DNA of 64,000 nucleotides from Gynuella sp. (GTDB taxonomy: Bacteria > Pseudomonadota > Gammaproteobacteria > Pseudomonadales > Natronospirillaceae): contig JANQHX010000064.1 of assembly GCA_028282465.1 (NCBI GenBank), positions 16,806 to 80,805 on the forward strand, read 5' to 3'. The translations under genes were made by a program, and so were the position numbers. Within the stretch, counting starts at the first letter, position 1; every line of letters starts with the position of its first letter. A model generated the notes under the pieces. It was not told the DNA's origin, did no database searches, and saw nothing but the letters and a program-made list of their open reading frames with translations. Of this stretch, positions 19,871-29,196 are shown piece by piece.

Positions 19871-19890
19871 TGTGATGCTCTAAATCAAAT

Positions 19891-19918
19891 AAAAAAGGGA
19901 AGTAATCTTCCCTTTTTT
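19891..19918 (+). terminator. Intrinsic terminator of fabV
   Basis: GGGAAG-taat-CTTCCC is followed by six T (and preceded by six A, so it could work in both directions). It lies 21 nt after the fabV stop. Confidence 0.9.
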
Positions 19919-20117
19919 ATATTTGCTTAATTTCGAGCGAAACACTAAAACTGTCTTTGCTAAAATATTCGCTTCGGCACTAGAAAGTCTTAGTTTTGTA
20001 TATCACCAAATAACAACCACTACTACGGTTTTATAGGGTAGTTAAAATTAGTGACTAGGACTTATTAGGTTGAAATAATGACTAGACATTTGACTATATT
20101 AGGATTGTTTTGCGTGC

Positions 20118-20747
20118 GTGAATGAGGAGTACGCGTTTCAGAAAAAACTTTGCGACAATTATCAGAAGGCAGCTGAATCAGGAGATTTAATATATGGAAA
20201 TAAACTGGCCCTTTGTTTTCTCACTGGGCAAGGTAGAGGACAAAATATTGATAAAGCTCAGTCTATCCTTATTGACCTAATCAAGGACGGTCATCAAGAA
20301 AGTAAATTAGATTTAGCATCTTTGTATCTTGTCAATAAACCAAGTGAAATAAACAAGGCAATTTCACTGTTAGAAGATATCCTAGGTATGCAATCTCTTA
20401 ATGGTAAGCCGGAATTCGTATTAGCAAGTACCTTTCGAAATGTAGATAAACTAAGGTACCAAACTCTCTTATATCATGCTGCCAACAGCAACCATAAAAC
20501 AGCAACTCTAGTAATTACATATGGAGTCTGTATGGGTGCATTCGACATTAGTTTGAACCCAGAGATCTGCGGAGAGTGGTTTGAACTATTCAAGAGTGAT
20601 TTTGGCTTAAATCATTTTTATGAGCTGACAGAGTTTAATAATTTAATAATTGATGATAACTACTTAAGAGCCTTAATAATTAGCGATGATGATATCAGGT
20701 TTATAAAAAATAATTTAGATTTACTAAGGGGTTTTTTTAAGGGTTAA
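20118..20747 (+). CDS. Sel1-like/TPR-like repeat protein, 5' end possibly frameshifted
   Basis: A 209-aa helical protein with Sel1-type spacing (ALCFLTGQGRGQNIDKAQSIL and the degenerate copy LASLYLVNKPSEINKAISLLE), which suggests a protein-interaction role. The listed GTG start at 20118 has no ribosome site. An ATG at 20078 in another frame opens a short hydrophobic leader (MTRHLTILGLFCV) that stops at 20123-20125. The junction reads TGCGTGCGTG. Removing one 4-bp CGTG copy would fuse the leader to this frame as a secreted protein. It may therefore be a frameshifted gene or a sequence error. Function unknown. Confidence 0.6.
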   Translation: MNEEYAFQKKLCDNYQKAAESGDLIYGNKLALCFLTGQGRGQNIDKAQSILIDLIKDGHQESKLDLASLYLVNKPSEINKAISLLEDILGMQSLNGKPEFVLASTFRNVDKLRYQTLLYHAANSNHKTATLVITYGVCMGAFDISLNPEICGEWFELFKSDFGLNHFYELTEFNNLIIDDNYLRALIISDDDIRFIKNNLDLLRGFFKG

Positions 20748-20818
20748 AGTATTCGATGGGTCTGGATCGTTTAAAATAGTTATATTAGTTAGAATAAAAA
20801 GACGCTAGAGTATTTATT

Positions 20819-21967
20819 TTACGTGCGTCTATCTCTGAAAGTCTTTACTTTGCTGATTACTACAAAAGTACCTAGTGTTAAAAGGATTGAAATAGCTATT
20901 AGTAAGATGGCTTCAGTTATAAATCCTAATCTTAGTAAAGACAAATTAAACCCAACCATCACAATCAAAGTCTGATGAACCATATAGTAGGTATACACTC
21001 CTTTATTTAAATAGCTAAACACCTTGCTATAACTACTTAAGAACCGAATTCCAAATCCCACCATCACCAGAATCCAGATCCAGTTATTAAATTTCCAAAC
21101 TAGATGTTTTGTCCAGTCCATACCTAAACTTCCACCATGGAATGAATATAGAACCATCCCAAAGCTAACCAATCCGAAAGCTAAGCTCATTGGCGCTAGT
21201 CTGCCTATGGTCTTCCAAACTAATTCAGTCTGCACAAACACACAGCCTAAAATAGTGATTAGCAAGAAACGGCTGTGGTTTGGCCAGTCATTAATAAAAG
21301 AATGAGTCCAAGCCTGGTTGTCTCTAAGTAAGTAACTGAATAGAGCCAGCAGCATTGCGGGTACCGTTATAATTAAAGCAGACAGTTGCCATCCGTTTGT
21401 TTTGTTGAGCAATTTGATCAAAAAGCTGATTACACCCAAACGAACCAGTGCAAAAAGGGCGAAGGAATAAGCAAAGATGTACATTAAGAACCAGAGATGA
21501 TTCCAGGTCATTTTGGTACCAGGTATAGCGTCATAAACCGGCGTGTACAAACTATCAGCTGGGTTCAGATAGGCCAACCAAAACCTAAGGTACCCAACCT
21601 CTCGTAAACCTCCAAACTGAATCATCTGATAATAGGCCTGTGGCGGAACAATAACAGCAATTCCAAATATCAGTGGAATAATCAAGCGCTTGTTTCGTTC
21701 TTTGTAAAACTGCCAATAGGTCATTCTGGGAATAACAAAGGCCAAGGCCGCTCCGCTGATAAAAAACAATAGCGACATCCGCCATTGGGAGGACCAAAGC
21801 ATAAGGTTTTGTAAAAACTCACTACTGTGTTCGCTTTTAACATGCCAGTCCCAGTCTGCAACGTAAAACATTCCCACGTGGTAGAGAATAAGCAGAAATA
21901 TGGCGAGTACTCGCAGGGCATCTAATTCGTGTCGCCTTTGTTGCATCCAACCAGTTTGGGCTGTCAT
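20819..21967 (-). CDS. Acyltransferase 3 family integral membrane protein
   Basis: This 382-aa protein has about ten membrane segments and begins with the family hallmark RRHELDALRVLAIFLLILYHVGMF. The His of LYHVG and the downstream Arg-rich loop (YKERNKRLIIP) fit acyltransferase-3 enzymes that O-acylate glycans or lipids on the inner membrane. The subfamily resembles proteins often paired with a divergent LytTR regulator, and that is exactly the arrangement here (regulator at 22114, divergent, ~150 bp between). The acyl acceptor is unknown. Confidence 0.85.
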   Translation of the reverse strand: MTAQTGWMQQRRHELDALRVLAIFLLILYHVGMFYVADWDWHVKSEHSSEFLQNLMLWSSQWRMSLLFFISGAALAFVIPRMTYWQFYKERNKRLIIPLIFGIAVIVPPQAYYQMIQFGGLREVGYLRFWLAYLNPADSLYTPVYDAIPGTKMTWNHLWFLMYIFAYSFALFALVRLGVISFLIKLLNKTNGWQLSALIITVPAMLLALFSYLLRDNQAWTHSFINDWPNHSRFLLITILGCVFVQTELVWKTIGRLAPMSLAFGLVSFGMVLYSFHGGSLGMDWTKHLVWKFNNWIWILVMVGFGIRFLSSYSKVFSYLNKGVYTYYMVHQTLIVMVGFNLSLLRLGFITEAILLIAISILLTLGTFVVISKVKTFRDRRT

Positions 21968-22113
21968 TTTTTGGCATCCTATTGATTAATAACTGGTCAA
22001 AAGTTTACTCCTTCATAATTTGCTCGCGAGCTTTAAGTGATTGAATCATATGTAGAAGTGATAAAAATTTAAGGCTAGGGATAAGCGGCAAAAAGCAGTG
22101 ACGAAAGATTTGA

Positions 22114-22998
22114 TTGCTTTATTTACTGGCCCTAATATCAGCAGTTATGAATAGCTTATTTCTTCGATATCAATACTTCTGGCTGGCTTTGATTTTAGTA
22201 ATTTGGGCTATTGGACTAATACTGGTTCAATCTGCATCGGTGTATGAGGATCGGCAGGTCTTAGGCCAATCAGTGAGCTACTGGAAGGCATTCTGTTGGG
22301 AGTCAACTTCGATCATCTCAGTGTTCGTTTTGGCAATTCCACTGACTGGGTTGTCCGTTAAATATCCATTAGATCAAGGAAAGCTTTTGAATTGGGTGCT
22401 GCTAATTCTTTGCTTTGTGCCTTTCACGTTTCTGCATGTGGTTATGATGAGCAAGGCCAGAGAAATTTGGTATGGGTTAGCGGGCTGGGAATGGAAAACG
22501 CTTGAGTGCTGTGGTCACTGGCTTTACGAGGCTCGAAAAGACTTGATGTCTTACGTGACAGTGAATATCAGCATCTACCTATGGCAGTTTATTGTTAGAA
22601 GAGTAAAAGGGGAGGCAAAGTTAGTTCATCAGGGGAAAGAGCAAAAGCAAAAAACTAGAAACCCTACTGAAGATCGAATCCTTATCAAAAAGCTTGGAAA
22701 TGAATATTTGGTAAACCTATCTGAAGTGTTATGGATAGAAGCTTCTGGAAACTATGTGAATTTGCATACCCTAGATTCAGTTTACCCAATGCGTGCCACT
22801 ATGGCTGCTACAGAAAAAAGATTTTCTGAACTAAATTTTTGCCGAGTTCACAGGTCTACCATTGTTAACATGTCAAAAGTAGAATCTTCGAAAGCCGTTG
22901 AATCCGGTGATTATCTTATTAAAATGACAAATGGCTTGGAATTAAAAATGTCTCGTCGGTATAAGGATGCATTTGTTGAGCATCAGTTATCTTGTTGA
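22114..22998 (+). CDS. Membrane-bound LytTR-domain transcription regulator
   Basis: The first ~170 residues contain four hydrophobic segments. A Lys-rich linker and a C-terminal LytTR DNA-binding domain (~195-294) follow. Key features of that domain are LVNLSEVLWIEASGNYVNLHT, MAATEKRF, CRVHRSTIVN and LKMSRRYKDAF. There is no receiver domain, so signal input is presumably through the membrane part. The frame opens with TTG at 22114, while an ATG at 22147 just before FLRYQYFW is an equally likely start. Placed back to back with the acyltransferase gene, it probably controls that gene. Confidence 0.85.
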   Translation: MLYLLALISAVMNSLFLRYQYFWLALILVIWAIGLILVQSASVYEDRQVLGQSVSYWKAFCWESTSIISVFVLAIPLTGLSVKYPLDQGKLLNWVLLILCFVPFTFLHVVMMSKAREIWYGLAGWEWKTLECCGHWLYEARKDLMSYVTVNISIYLWQFIVRRVKGEAKLVHQGKEQKQKTRNPTEDRILIKKLGNEYLVNLSEVLWIEASGNYVNLHTLDSVYPMRATMAATEKRFSELNFCRVHRSTIVNMSKVESSKAVESGDYLIKMTNGLELKMSRRYKDAFVEHQLSC

Positions 22999-23098
22999 TG
23001 GCTATTTATAAAGTTAAAGATCTGTTTCCAAAAATTATCATAAATACTATTTAGGGTTATTATCTGTTCTATAAGAAATAACCGAGTTTTAGGTTGGA

Positions 23099-23656
23099 GT
23101 GCCACCACCAGTGAAATATTTTCTACTACTGCTATTAATATTTACATCGAAATCAGCTTTCGCAACTGAATATTATTATTGGGGCGAGGGTGGTTTTGGT
23201 GGTGCGGACGAGCTGGGTGGTGTTGAACTTGGTCTAAACTTTGGCCGTGATCGAGAGATCTATTCATTATACTTTGGTGGTTATGGTTTTTTAAGGCCGA
23301 CAACACATGAAGAATATGAAGACGACCTTATTAGATTGAGTGAAGTAGGTCTGTTGTATGGATATCAATTACCAAAGCAATTCACGAATGTTTATGGCCA
23401 AGTAGGTTTGAGTACGGTTAGCTTTTCCAATGAAACATGCAGATTTATTGAAGTCAGTGCTACCGATAGTGAAAGAGTATATTCTTTAAACTGCGAAGAA
23501 GACATCGAAAGAGTAATAGGTATTCCCATTAGATTAAATGCCAGAGTAGGAAAGGTTACTGGAGTGGGCCTAAGTTTTAGAGCAAACCTTAACACTGTTA
23601 GACCTTATGTAGCGGTTAGTCTAATCTCATCATTAGGCAAGTTTACCCAATGGTAG
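23099..23656 (+). CDS. Hypothetical outer-membrane beta-barrel protein
   Basis: A 185-aa secreted protein: signal peptide ending SAFA, then glycine/aromatic-rich alternating strands (GEGGFGGADELGGVELGLNFG, YGYQLPKQFTNVYGQVGLSTV) and a final strand ending TQW. The pattern suggests a small eight-stranded barrel. Two cysteines in the middle part could form a disulfide. Start is GTG 23099 (AGG 5 nt upstream) or GTG 23111. Function not recognised. Confidence 0.65.
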   Translation: MPPPVKYFLLLLLIFTSKSAFATEYYYWGEGGFGGADELGGVELGLNFGRDREIYSLYFGGYGFLRPTTHEEYEDDLIRLSEVGLLYGYQLPKQFTNVYGQVGLSTVSFSNETCRFIEVSATDSERVYSLNCEEDIERVIGIPIRLNARVGKVTGVGLSFRANLNTVRPYVAVSLISSLGKFTQW

Positions 23657-23926
23657 TTATTAACGGATTATCAGCTGAGCACTTTTAAATCATAGAAGTT
23701 ATCGACTTTGCAATAGGTTCAATTTTTAGATTCCAGAGCGGTTTTGAGTATTCAAATGATGTTTCAAATTATTAAATGAATGAGAAATGACAGGTTATTT
23801 GATATAACACAAGCAAAATAAAATATTTCCTGCCTAAATTTAGTATTAGGGGAAGATCTTTCGTTTCGCTAGCATTGGCATTCAATTTTTCAGATTGTGT
23901 TTGATAGAATTTAAGAGGTAGAGGAA

Positions 23927-24460
23927 GTGCACATTATTATAGGTGTATTAACCGCATTTGCGGGTTTGGTATGGGCTTTAAACCGTTTACAAAACTCTGG
24001 TGTAGATATTAACTCCTTCAATCCCTTCTACTGGGTTAGGAGAAGAAATTGGGAGAAAAAACTAGGTACCAAGGGCATGCATCAGTTAGATCAGCCCATG
24101 GAAGCAGCATCCTTGCTGATTGTTGCTGTTGCTACATGTGATGATGACTTAACAAGGGATGGCAAAGCCGAGATTACAGAGCTCTTTTGTAGAGAGTTCA
24201 ACATAATCGAAAGCCGTGCAACAGAATTGATTTCTTCATCTTTATTTTTATTACGAGAGTCTGGAAATCTATCATCAGAAGTGAGCAATATACTTGCACC
24301 AACAAAGTCTCAATTTAACAGTGATCAAAAGTTATCCATCTATAGAATGCTTGACATCGCTTCCAGACTAGAAGGCCCAGCTTCACAAGATCAAATGAAT
24401 TTTATTCAAGCCGTGAACAAAGAGTTTTCAGAAAAGGTAGGGCAGAAAGGAAGTTGGTAA
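23927..24460 (+). CDS. TerB-like protein with N-terminal membrane anchor
   Basis: This 177-aa protein has one hydrophobic segment at residues 3-18, then a basic stretch (YWVRRRNWEKK), and from ~55 an acidic helical domain like tellurite-resistance TerB (AASLLIVAVATCDDDLTRDGKAEITELF). The TerB fold binds metal at acidic residues and often acts in stress complexes. The GTG start follows GAGG-rich sequence 6-10 nt upstream. The same frame continues open after two stop codons (see 24476-24637), so a damaged downstream partner is possible. No ter operon is nearby. Confidence 0.65.
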   Translation: MHIIIGVLTAFAGLVWALNRLQNSGVDINSFNPFYWVRRRNWEKKLGTKGMHQLDQPMEAASLLIVAVATCDDDLTRDGKAEITELFCREFNIIESRATELISSSLFLLRESGNLSSEVSNILAPTKSQFNSDQKLSIYRMLDIASRLEGPASQDQMNFIQAVNKEFSEKVGQKGSW

Positions 24461-24475
24461 TTTTTAACTGGTTAA

Positions 24476-24637
24476 CTATCAAAGTTTTTAGGTTTTTTAG
24501 CCAAAGAATTAAAAGCCTACTATAAAACTCTGAAGCCTAATGAACAAGACGCCATCAAAGATACAATTGCAGAAGTACTAACAGAATTAGACGATACCGG
24601 GCCAAGCGGAATACTGGTTAATGGAGTAAAACAATAA
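24476..24637 (+). pseudogene. Start-less open frame coupled to the next gene
   Basis: A 53-codon frame with no ATG, GTG or TTG reads ...FLAKELKAYYKTLKPNEQDAIK... and ends TAA at 24635-24637, overlapping the ATG of the next gene (TAATG). It is in the same frame as the TerB-like gene, behind stops at 24458 and 24473. The good amino-acid composition and the coupled stop suggest the 3' remnant of a real gene. Product unknown. Confidence 0.35.
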
Positions 24638-25749
24638 TGAAGGGTTTACCTATTTCCCATCACACAGTTGATGACGATTTTGTTTTCGGATTTGGAACCT
24701 ACCACTTCTATAAGGTAGGCACAGTTCTCATGATACGAAATACAACTAATAATGAGTCAAAGGCGATCTATGAGGCTGATGAGGATTTCCACGCAGGGTA
24801 CTGGTCAGCAGTGGTGGTGTTGGGTCGCTTGTATTTCGTTATTTCTTTAATTCGTAAACCTCTTGAATTATATAGCTACGATATTAATAACGATGATCTA
24901 ACAAGGCTTGGCTTATTTCCAGTTAATAGCTTTGCAAGACTGGTTTCGGTTTCAACTACAGAGATTATCTACGGTGGTGAGTCTGTAATTTACAAAGTAG
25001 ATGTAAACACATCAGAAGTGACCAAGGTGGAGTCCGAATGGTACGACTTACCTGTGCACACCAGCACGGGCATGGTGAGTTGCACGTCAGATTTTATTTC
25101 CTGTGTCGATTTAAATGGAAAGGTTCTTTGGAAACAAACCACGAAACAAATTGAAGAACTGTCTGGGCTAAGAGACTGCAGGCAGGCGGGTCTAAAATTT
25201 TGTATATGGAAAGATAAACTGGTCTACCAAATCCAAAGCAATGATGTATTGGCATTAAACCTAGTGGATGGATCTCTTGCCTGGGTGTGTGAGCAAAAAA
25301 TAGTTGCAGATTGGTCTGCGAATAAAGAGGGGTTTTTATACGGCTATTTTGTGGGTTACTTTGTTAAGATTGACATGAACAACGGCGCCTTTGAAAAGAA
25401 AAAGATAGTGGCTGATGGCATGGACACTCTACAAGGAAAGGGTAGATTTTGGTTTATTGATGCTTGGTTAACTGACACTCATTTATGGGCCTGGGTGCCG
25501 CACAGGGGCAGTTGCAATGCCATAAACCTTGAAACTGCTGAGCTTGAATGGAGTACCGACTCAACTGCGCCACCTTGGGGTAGTTTTAAAGTATTTGGTA
25601 ATCAAATATTCTTTTCAACTGTTGAAAGCATAAGTTTAGAAGCCGATAAAACTGAAACATATCATGTCATCACCGGTCAAGGTGGCGAAAACTATAGTGC
25701 TACAGATCAAGATATTATTTGGTGTTACCAACCATTAGTTTTTGAATGA
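24637..25749 (+). CDS. PQQ/WD-like beta-propeller protein of unknown function
   Basis: A 370-aa cytosolic protein without signal peptide. It has recurring strand-turn-strand segments such as LYSYDINNDDLTRLGLF, IYKVDVNTSEVTKVE, VDLNGKVLWKQTT, LNLVDGSLAWVCEQ and INLETAELEWSTD, typical of PQQ-like or WD-like propeller blades. The ATG overlaps the stop of the preceding start-less frame, and the 3' end overlaps the convergent gene by 15 bp. Likely a binding scaffold; the partner is not evident. Confidence 0.6.
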   Translation: MKGLPISHHTVDDDFVFGFGTYHFYKVGTVLMIRNTTNNESKAIYEADEDFHAGYWSAVVVLGRLYFVISLIRKPLELYSYDINNDDLTRLGLFPVNSFARLVSVSTTEIIYGGESVIYKVDVNTSEVTKVESEWYDLPVHTSTGMVSCTSDFISCVDLNGKVLWKQTTKQIEELSGLRDCRQAGLKFCIWKDKLVYQIQSNDVLALNLVDGSLAWVCEQKIVADWSANKEGFLYGYFVGYFVKIDMNNGAFEKKKIVADGMDTLQGKGRFWFIDAWLTDTHLWAWVPHRGSCNAINLETAELEWSTDSTAPPWGSFKVFGNQIFFSTVESISLEADKTETYHVITGQGGENYSATDQDIIWCYQPLVFE

Positions 25750-26529
25750 ACTGATGACTACTAATTGCAGGCCAGGGTCATTGATGAGTAAAAGACTCAG
25801 TGACTTGATGAGATTAATATAGTCGGTGTCGCCTTTACCGCTAAATGAAGAGCCTAAAATATGCTTGGCACTGGCGAACGTTTCTAATGCATCAAACTGA
25901 GGGTCATTTAGCAACGAAAAATGTTGGCTTGAATTAGCCGAAATATATTCGATACAGGACTTAACCAAAACTGAACACTGTGAGTTGTAACAAGCATTCA
26001 GTTCAGTTGTAAAAGCATCAATGAGTTCATCCTGTGGTTTTTTATTTTCGTTGAGGGCTATTTTTAACACAGCAAAAGGTGCTTGAAATAAAGATGCGAG
26101 TTGGTTTTCAGTGTCGGTTCTTTGTTGCTCGGTAGGCTGAATTCTGAGCGCTGAACCTTCTAGCATTTTTACGTTATCAATTTCTTGGAAGGGTTCAGTT
26201 TGATAAAATTGCAACATTTTCGCAGTGTTACCGGTGATTGCGCAGCCAACCTCTACCACCATGGTTGGCATTGTTTGTCCTTGGATTTCGACATTGGCAT
26301 CTTGAATGATGGCGTAAGCGACAACGGTAGAATCCTGTTCATCAATATACTGTTGAGCAAGTTGTGAAACCTGTTCTTCGTCGCCAAGCAGTTTCGTTTT
26401 ACTAGAGCTGCCATGTTTGTTAACCAGTAAAATAAAGGGAGAAAAAGTATCAGCGCCTTGTTCTAGAATTTCAGAGGCTTGGTCCAAAGAGCTAAAAGCT
26501 AAATTAGTCGCGGTTTCAGAAAGTTGCAT
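25735..26529 (-). CDS. Hypothetical 264-aa protein
   Basis: A soluble alpha/beta protein without signal peptide. The first ~110 residues (FSPFILLVNKHGSSSKTKLLGDEEQVSQL, VVAYAIIQDANVEIQGQTMPTMVVEVG) look like a compact alternating-strand domain. The rest is helical. It is not recognised as any family. It converges on the beta-propeller gene with a 15-bp 3' overlap, so it is not in that operon. Confidence 0.6.
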   Translation of the reverse strand: MQLSETATNLAFSSLDQASEILEQGADTFSPFILLVNKHGSSSKTKLLGDEEQVSQLAQQYIDEQDSTVVAYAIIQDANVEIQGQTMPTMVVEVGCAITGNTAKMLQFYQTEPFQEIDNVKMLEGSALRIQPTEQQRTDTENQLASLFQAPFAVLKIALNENKKPQDELIDAFTTELNACYNSQCSVLVKSCIEYISANSSQHFSLLNDPQFDALETFASAKHILGSSFSGKGDTDYINLIKSLSLLLINDPGLQLVVISSFKN

Positions 26530-26785
26530 AGTATGTTTCCTGAGGCTTAGTTAACGTTAACAAAGGTTCTGTTGTAATTAATGGTGTAATCTTGATTGAG
26601 TCCGAATAGTACTATCTTGGCTTCACCTATGAAATGCTTGGTGTCAACGAAGCTAAATTATCGAGTTGGTAATTTAAGAAATACTAGATTTCAAAGGAAA
26701 GTCACAAACCAGCTCTTAGTCCTATCTGAGTTTGCGACTTTCCTATTAGCTGTGGCCATTCTATTAAATGACCGGGTAATAAATT

Positions 26786-28873
26786 TTATTTTTCACTAGT
26801 CCATTCAGTAGCGGTTAAATCGTACCCCACAGCTTTTTTAACTCTTAGGTAACGTTCAAAGCTGAATCTATATTTTGAACTATTTTGAGTCGTAAAATTA
26901 AAGGTATAGGTGCCTTTAGATATGGTGCCATCATAATTCAAAGAGTAGATGCCATCTTTCGCTACCTTGTCACCATTTTTACCATTGTCATAAAGATTTA
27001 AAGTCACCGTCTTTTCTGGAAGCTTTGTCTCTGCATAGGCAGGCGGTAGTATTTCTACTTGAATACTTTCTACTAAGGGTATGGTTTTGCCTTTCAGTTT
27101 CATGTGCGCAGCTAAGTGTAGATATTTTTGTTGATCTACTACCACAGCATCAAACTGTAGAGCAGATTGTCCGAGTACACTGTATTGGTAAGGCGTGCCT
27201 GATTCATTGCAACTGGATCTAGATGTTACTTGAATGGTCCAGGGTTTATGAGTTGTTCGTTTGCTAAGTGTTGATCCTGACACTGTGGCCAGCCAATAGC
27301 TGTGAGAGCGATTCAGCGTTACGTTTTTATATTTTGCATTAATTTCTTCACCGTATGAATCTAGTAATTTGATGTCCAGATCTGATTTTTCACAGTTTTC
27401 CCAGCTCACGAAGAAGCTAACTTTTTCATCATATGGGCTCAGGCTGACGTGATGATCAGCTTGGCTCCATGGTTTAATAAATGCCAATGGATCAACAATA
27501 CTTTCTAAACCTAAGGTGTCCACAGCAATGTTTTTATAAGCCTCTTGTAAGGCAACACCAGGGTTCCAAGTATTGGCATTAAAGCCAACGCCAGTTATAT
27601 CGTAAAAAGCCCCCGAGGTTTGATTAGATATCGTGTCTAATAGTGGATGGTCAATATCGCTTGGGCGGCCAAAACCGATGCTGTATACAGAAATATTATT
27701 GAAATTTAGATCGCTAATTATTTGCGTAACTTCAGAGTCAGTGGGGGATACATAGCCCGGGCAGTTATGATAGCCATCACTTAAAAGCACAATGGCTTTA
27801 TTACCTTGTCCTTGCAGTGTATTTCGCGAGTGCTCTAACCCCGCAAGTAATGGGGTAGAACCTGAGGCGTTCAGATTAGCCAGATCGTTGTTAATAGCAT
27901 CATGAATTAATAAAGGATGGACATCTATCATGGGTGTCACTGTGGTGGCCGTGCAAGCCAACCCTCTTTGATTTCCAGGGAATGCGTTAAATCCAAATCT
28001 TGCGATGCCTGAATAGTGATTGGACATCATGAGTAAAAAAGGTTCGACTGCATTTTTGGCGAGAGTCAATCTTCGCTCTTGCACTGGTGCTGAATAGTTT
28101 CCGTCGAACCCCCAGTTCATGCTTCCAGATGTATCCATCAAAATAGACACTTCGGGTGGTTCAGTCGGCGCATTAAAATCAATGTAGCTACTATAAATTT
28201 TAATATTGTCTATCGTGTTTTCACCAAAGTCACTACGTATCACTACCTCTCGAATACCTGCAATATCTGAGTGTTGATGCTGTCGAAAGGTATTAGGGGT
28301 ATTTACGTTTTCACTACTGATAACATCCTGAGCATTTAAATTGCGAAACGTTCTGGATTGCAAATAGGGTGGTATACCGGCCGTTGAATCACCATGGCTA
28401 TGGTCGTTATAAGTCGTAAATTCAATGGCTGGAATAGAAACATAGGGCCAATTATTAATGTCAGCTATGTTTGGGTCGCCCGGTAAATTCTGGATAAAGC
28501 GCATAACTACTAGTGCTCTTGAGTTAGTGTAGGGATAACTTCCACCACAGTTACTATCCAAAGAGGTGGTAAAAAAATAGTGGTTTGAGTTGTCGTAATA
28601 TGGGTGTGATTCACCGTCAAAGGTTAAAAAAACAACTGTGGTTTCATCTGTACCATCGTTATCAATATCAACGTCTACCCAGTAGAAAGATTGTTCTTCA
28701 TCTGCAAACCCATCGCCATCATAGTCGTTAATATAAGTACCTGGAGGGCAGTTAAGTGAATTAAGGCTGTGATTGAATTCTTCGGTAATATCTCCGGTAT
28801 CTGACACTGCAGAGTAACTTAGTATTAGACTAAAAATAGCGACAACAGATTGTCTTATAGTTGTTAAGCTCAT
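26786..28873 (-). CDS. Secreted von Willebrand factor A domain protein
   Basis: A 695-aa exported protein with an N-terminal signal peptide (cleavage near SYSAVS). Next comes a Ca-binding-like region (NDYDGDGFADEEQ, DIDNDGTDET) resembling thrombospondin-type or EF-like loops. A vWA domain follows at ~245-450 with a full MIDAS start (ILMDTSGSM). The C-terminal beta-rich region, with a strand containing LYDNGKNGDKVAKDGIYSL, fits choice-of-anchor X domains. Such proteins usually bind matrix or surface ligands through metal. No sortase or LPXTG motif is visible. It is monocistronic. Confidence 0.8.
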   Translation of the reverse strand: MSLTTIRQSVVAIFSLILSYSAVSDTGDITEEFNHSLNSLNCPPGTYINDYDGDGFADEEQSFYWVDVDIDNDGTDETTVVFLTFDGESHPYYDNSNHYFFTTSLDSNCGGSYPYTNSRALVVMRFIQNLPGDPNIADINNWPYVSIPAIEFTTYNDHSHGDSTAGIPPYLQSRTFRNLNAQDVISSENVNTPNTFRQHQHSDIAGIREVVIRSDFGENTIDNIKIYSSYIDFNAPTEPPEVSILMDTSGSMNWGFDGNYSAPVQERRLTLAKNAVEPFLLMMSNHYSGIARFGFNAFPGNQRGLACTATTVTPMIDVHPLLIHDAINNDLANLNASGSTPLLAGLEHSRNTLQGQGNKAIVLLSDGYHNCPGYVSPTDSEVTQIISDLNFNNISVYSIGFGRPSDIDHPLLDTISNQTSGAFYDITGVGFNANTWNPGVALQEAYKNIAVDTLGLESIVDPLAFIKPWSQADHHVSLSPYDEKVSFFVSWENCEKSDLDIKLLDSYGEEINAKYKNVTLNRSHSYWLATVSGSTLSKRTTHKPWTIQVTSRSSCNESGTPYQYSVLGQSALQFDAVVVDQQKYLHLAAHMKLKGKTIPLVESIQVEILPPAYAETKLPEKTVTLNLYDNGKNGDKVAKDGIYSLNYDGTISKGTYTFNFTTQNSSKYRFSFERYLRVKKAVGYDLTATEWTSEK

Positions 28874-29196
28874 TTTAAATTCCTTTTATTTGAAGTGTTT
28901 GAAGAAGGGACAAAGACAACTGCGCAACCAAGGTTTGCGAATTATTAGGAAGCAAAGATCGAAAACGTCCTTGTTTTCAGTCTGGGCTAATTCCCTTCAG
29001 CAGAAGTTATGATAAAAGACAATAGATTACAGACAAGCCATTAAAATAATACTCTTGGTAGTAATAATTAATACTGAAAAAAATACTCATCCAAATATCG
29101 AAAATAATCAAACCAAAATAAATGTTTTGGTCATTAATTAGTCCGTGAACTTTTGATGTTTTTCTTATCTATTTGAAACATGGTGACTGCCATAGT
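28874..29196. other. Gene-free AT-rich spacer with a weak hairpin
   Basis: Contains the upstream region of the vWA gene and, at 29112-29131, ACCAAAA-taaatg-TTTTGGT. Read on the minus strand this is followed by a T-rich tract and may terminate the MpaB-like gene. Nothing else is seen. Confidence 0.45.

Noticed and set aside
22098..22155. GTG at 22098 as start of the LytTR gene
   Set aside because: That frame stops after 18 codons. The LytTR frame starts at TTG 22114 or ATG 22147.
26596..26799. 67-residue plus-strand frame
   Set aside because: No ribosome site, unconvincing composition and overlap with the vWA gene end. Treated as spacer.
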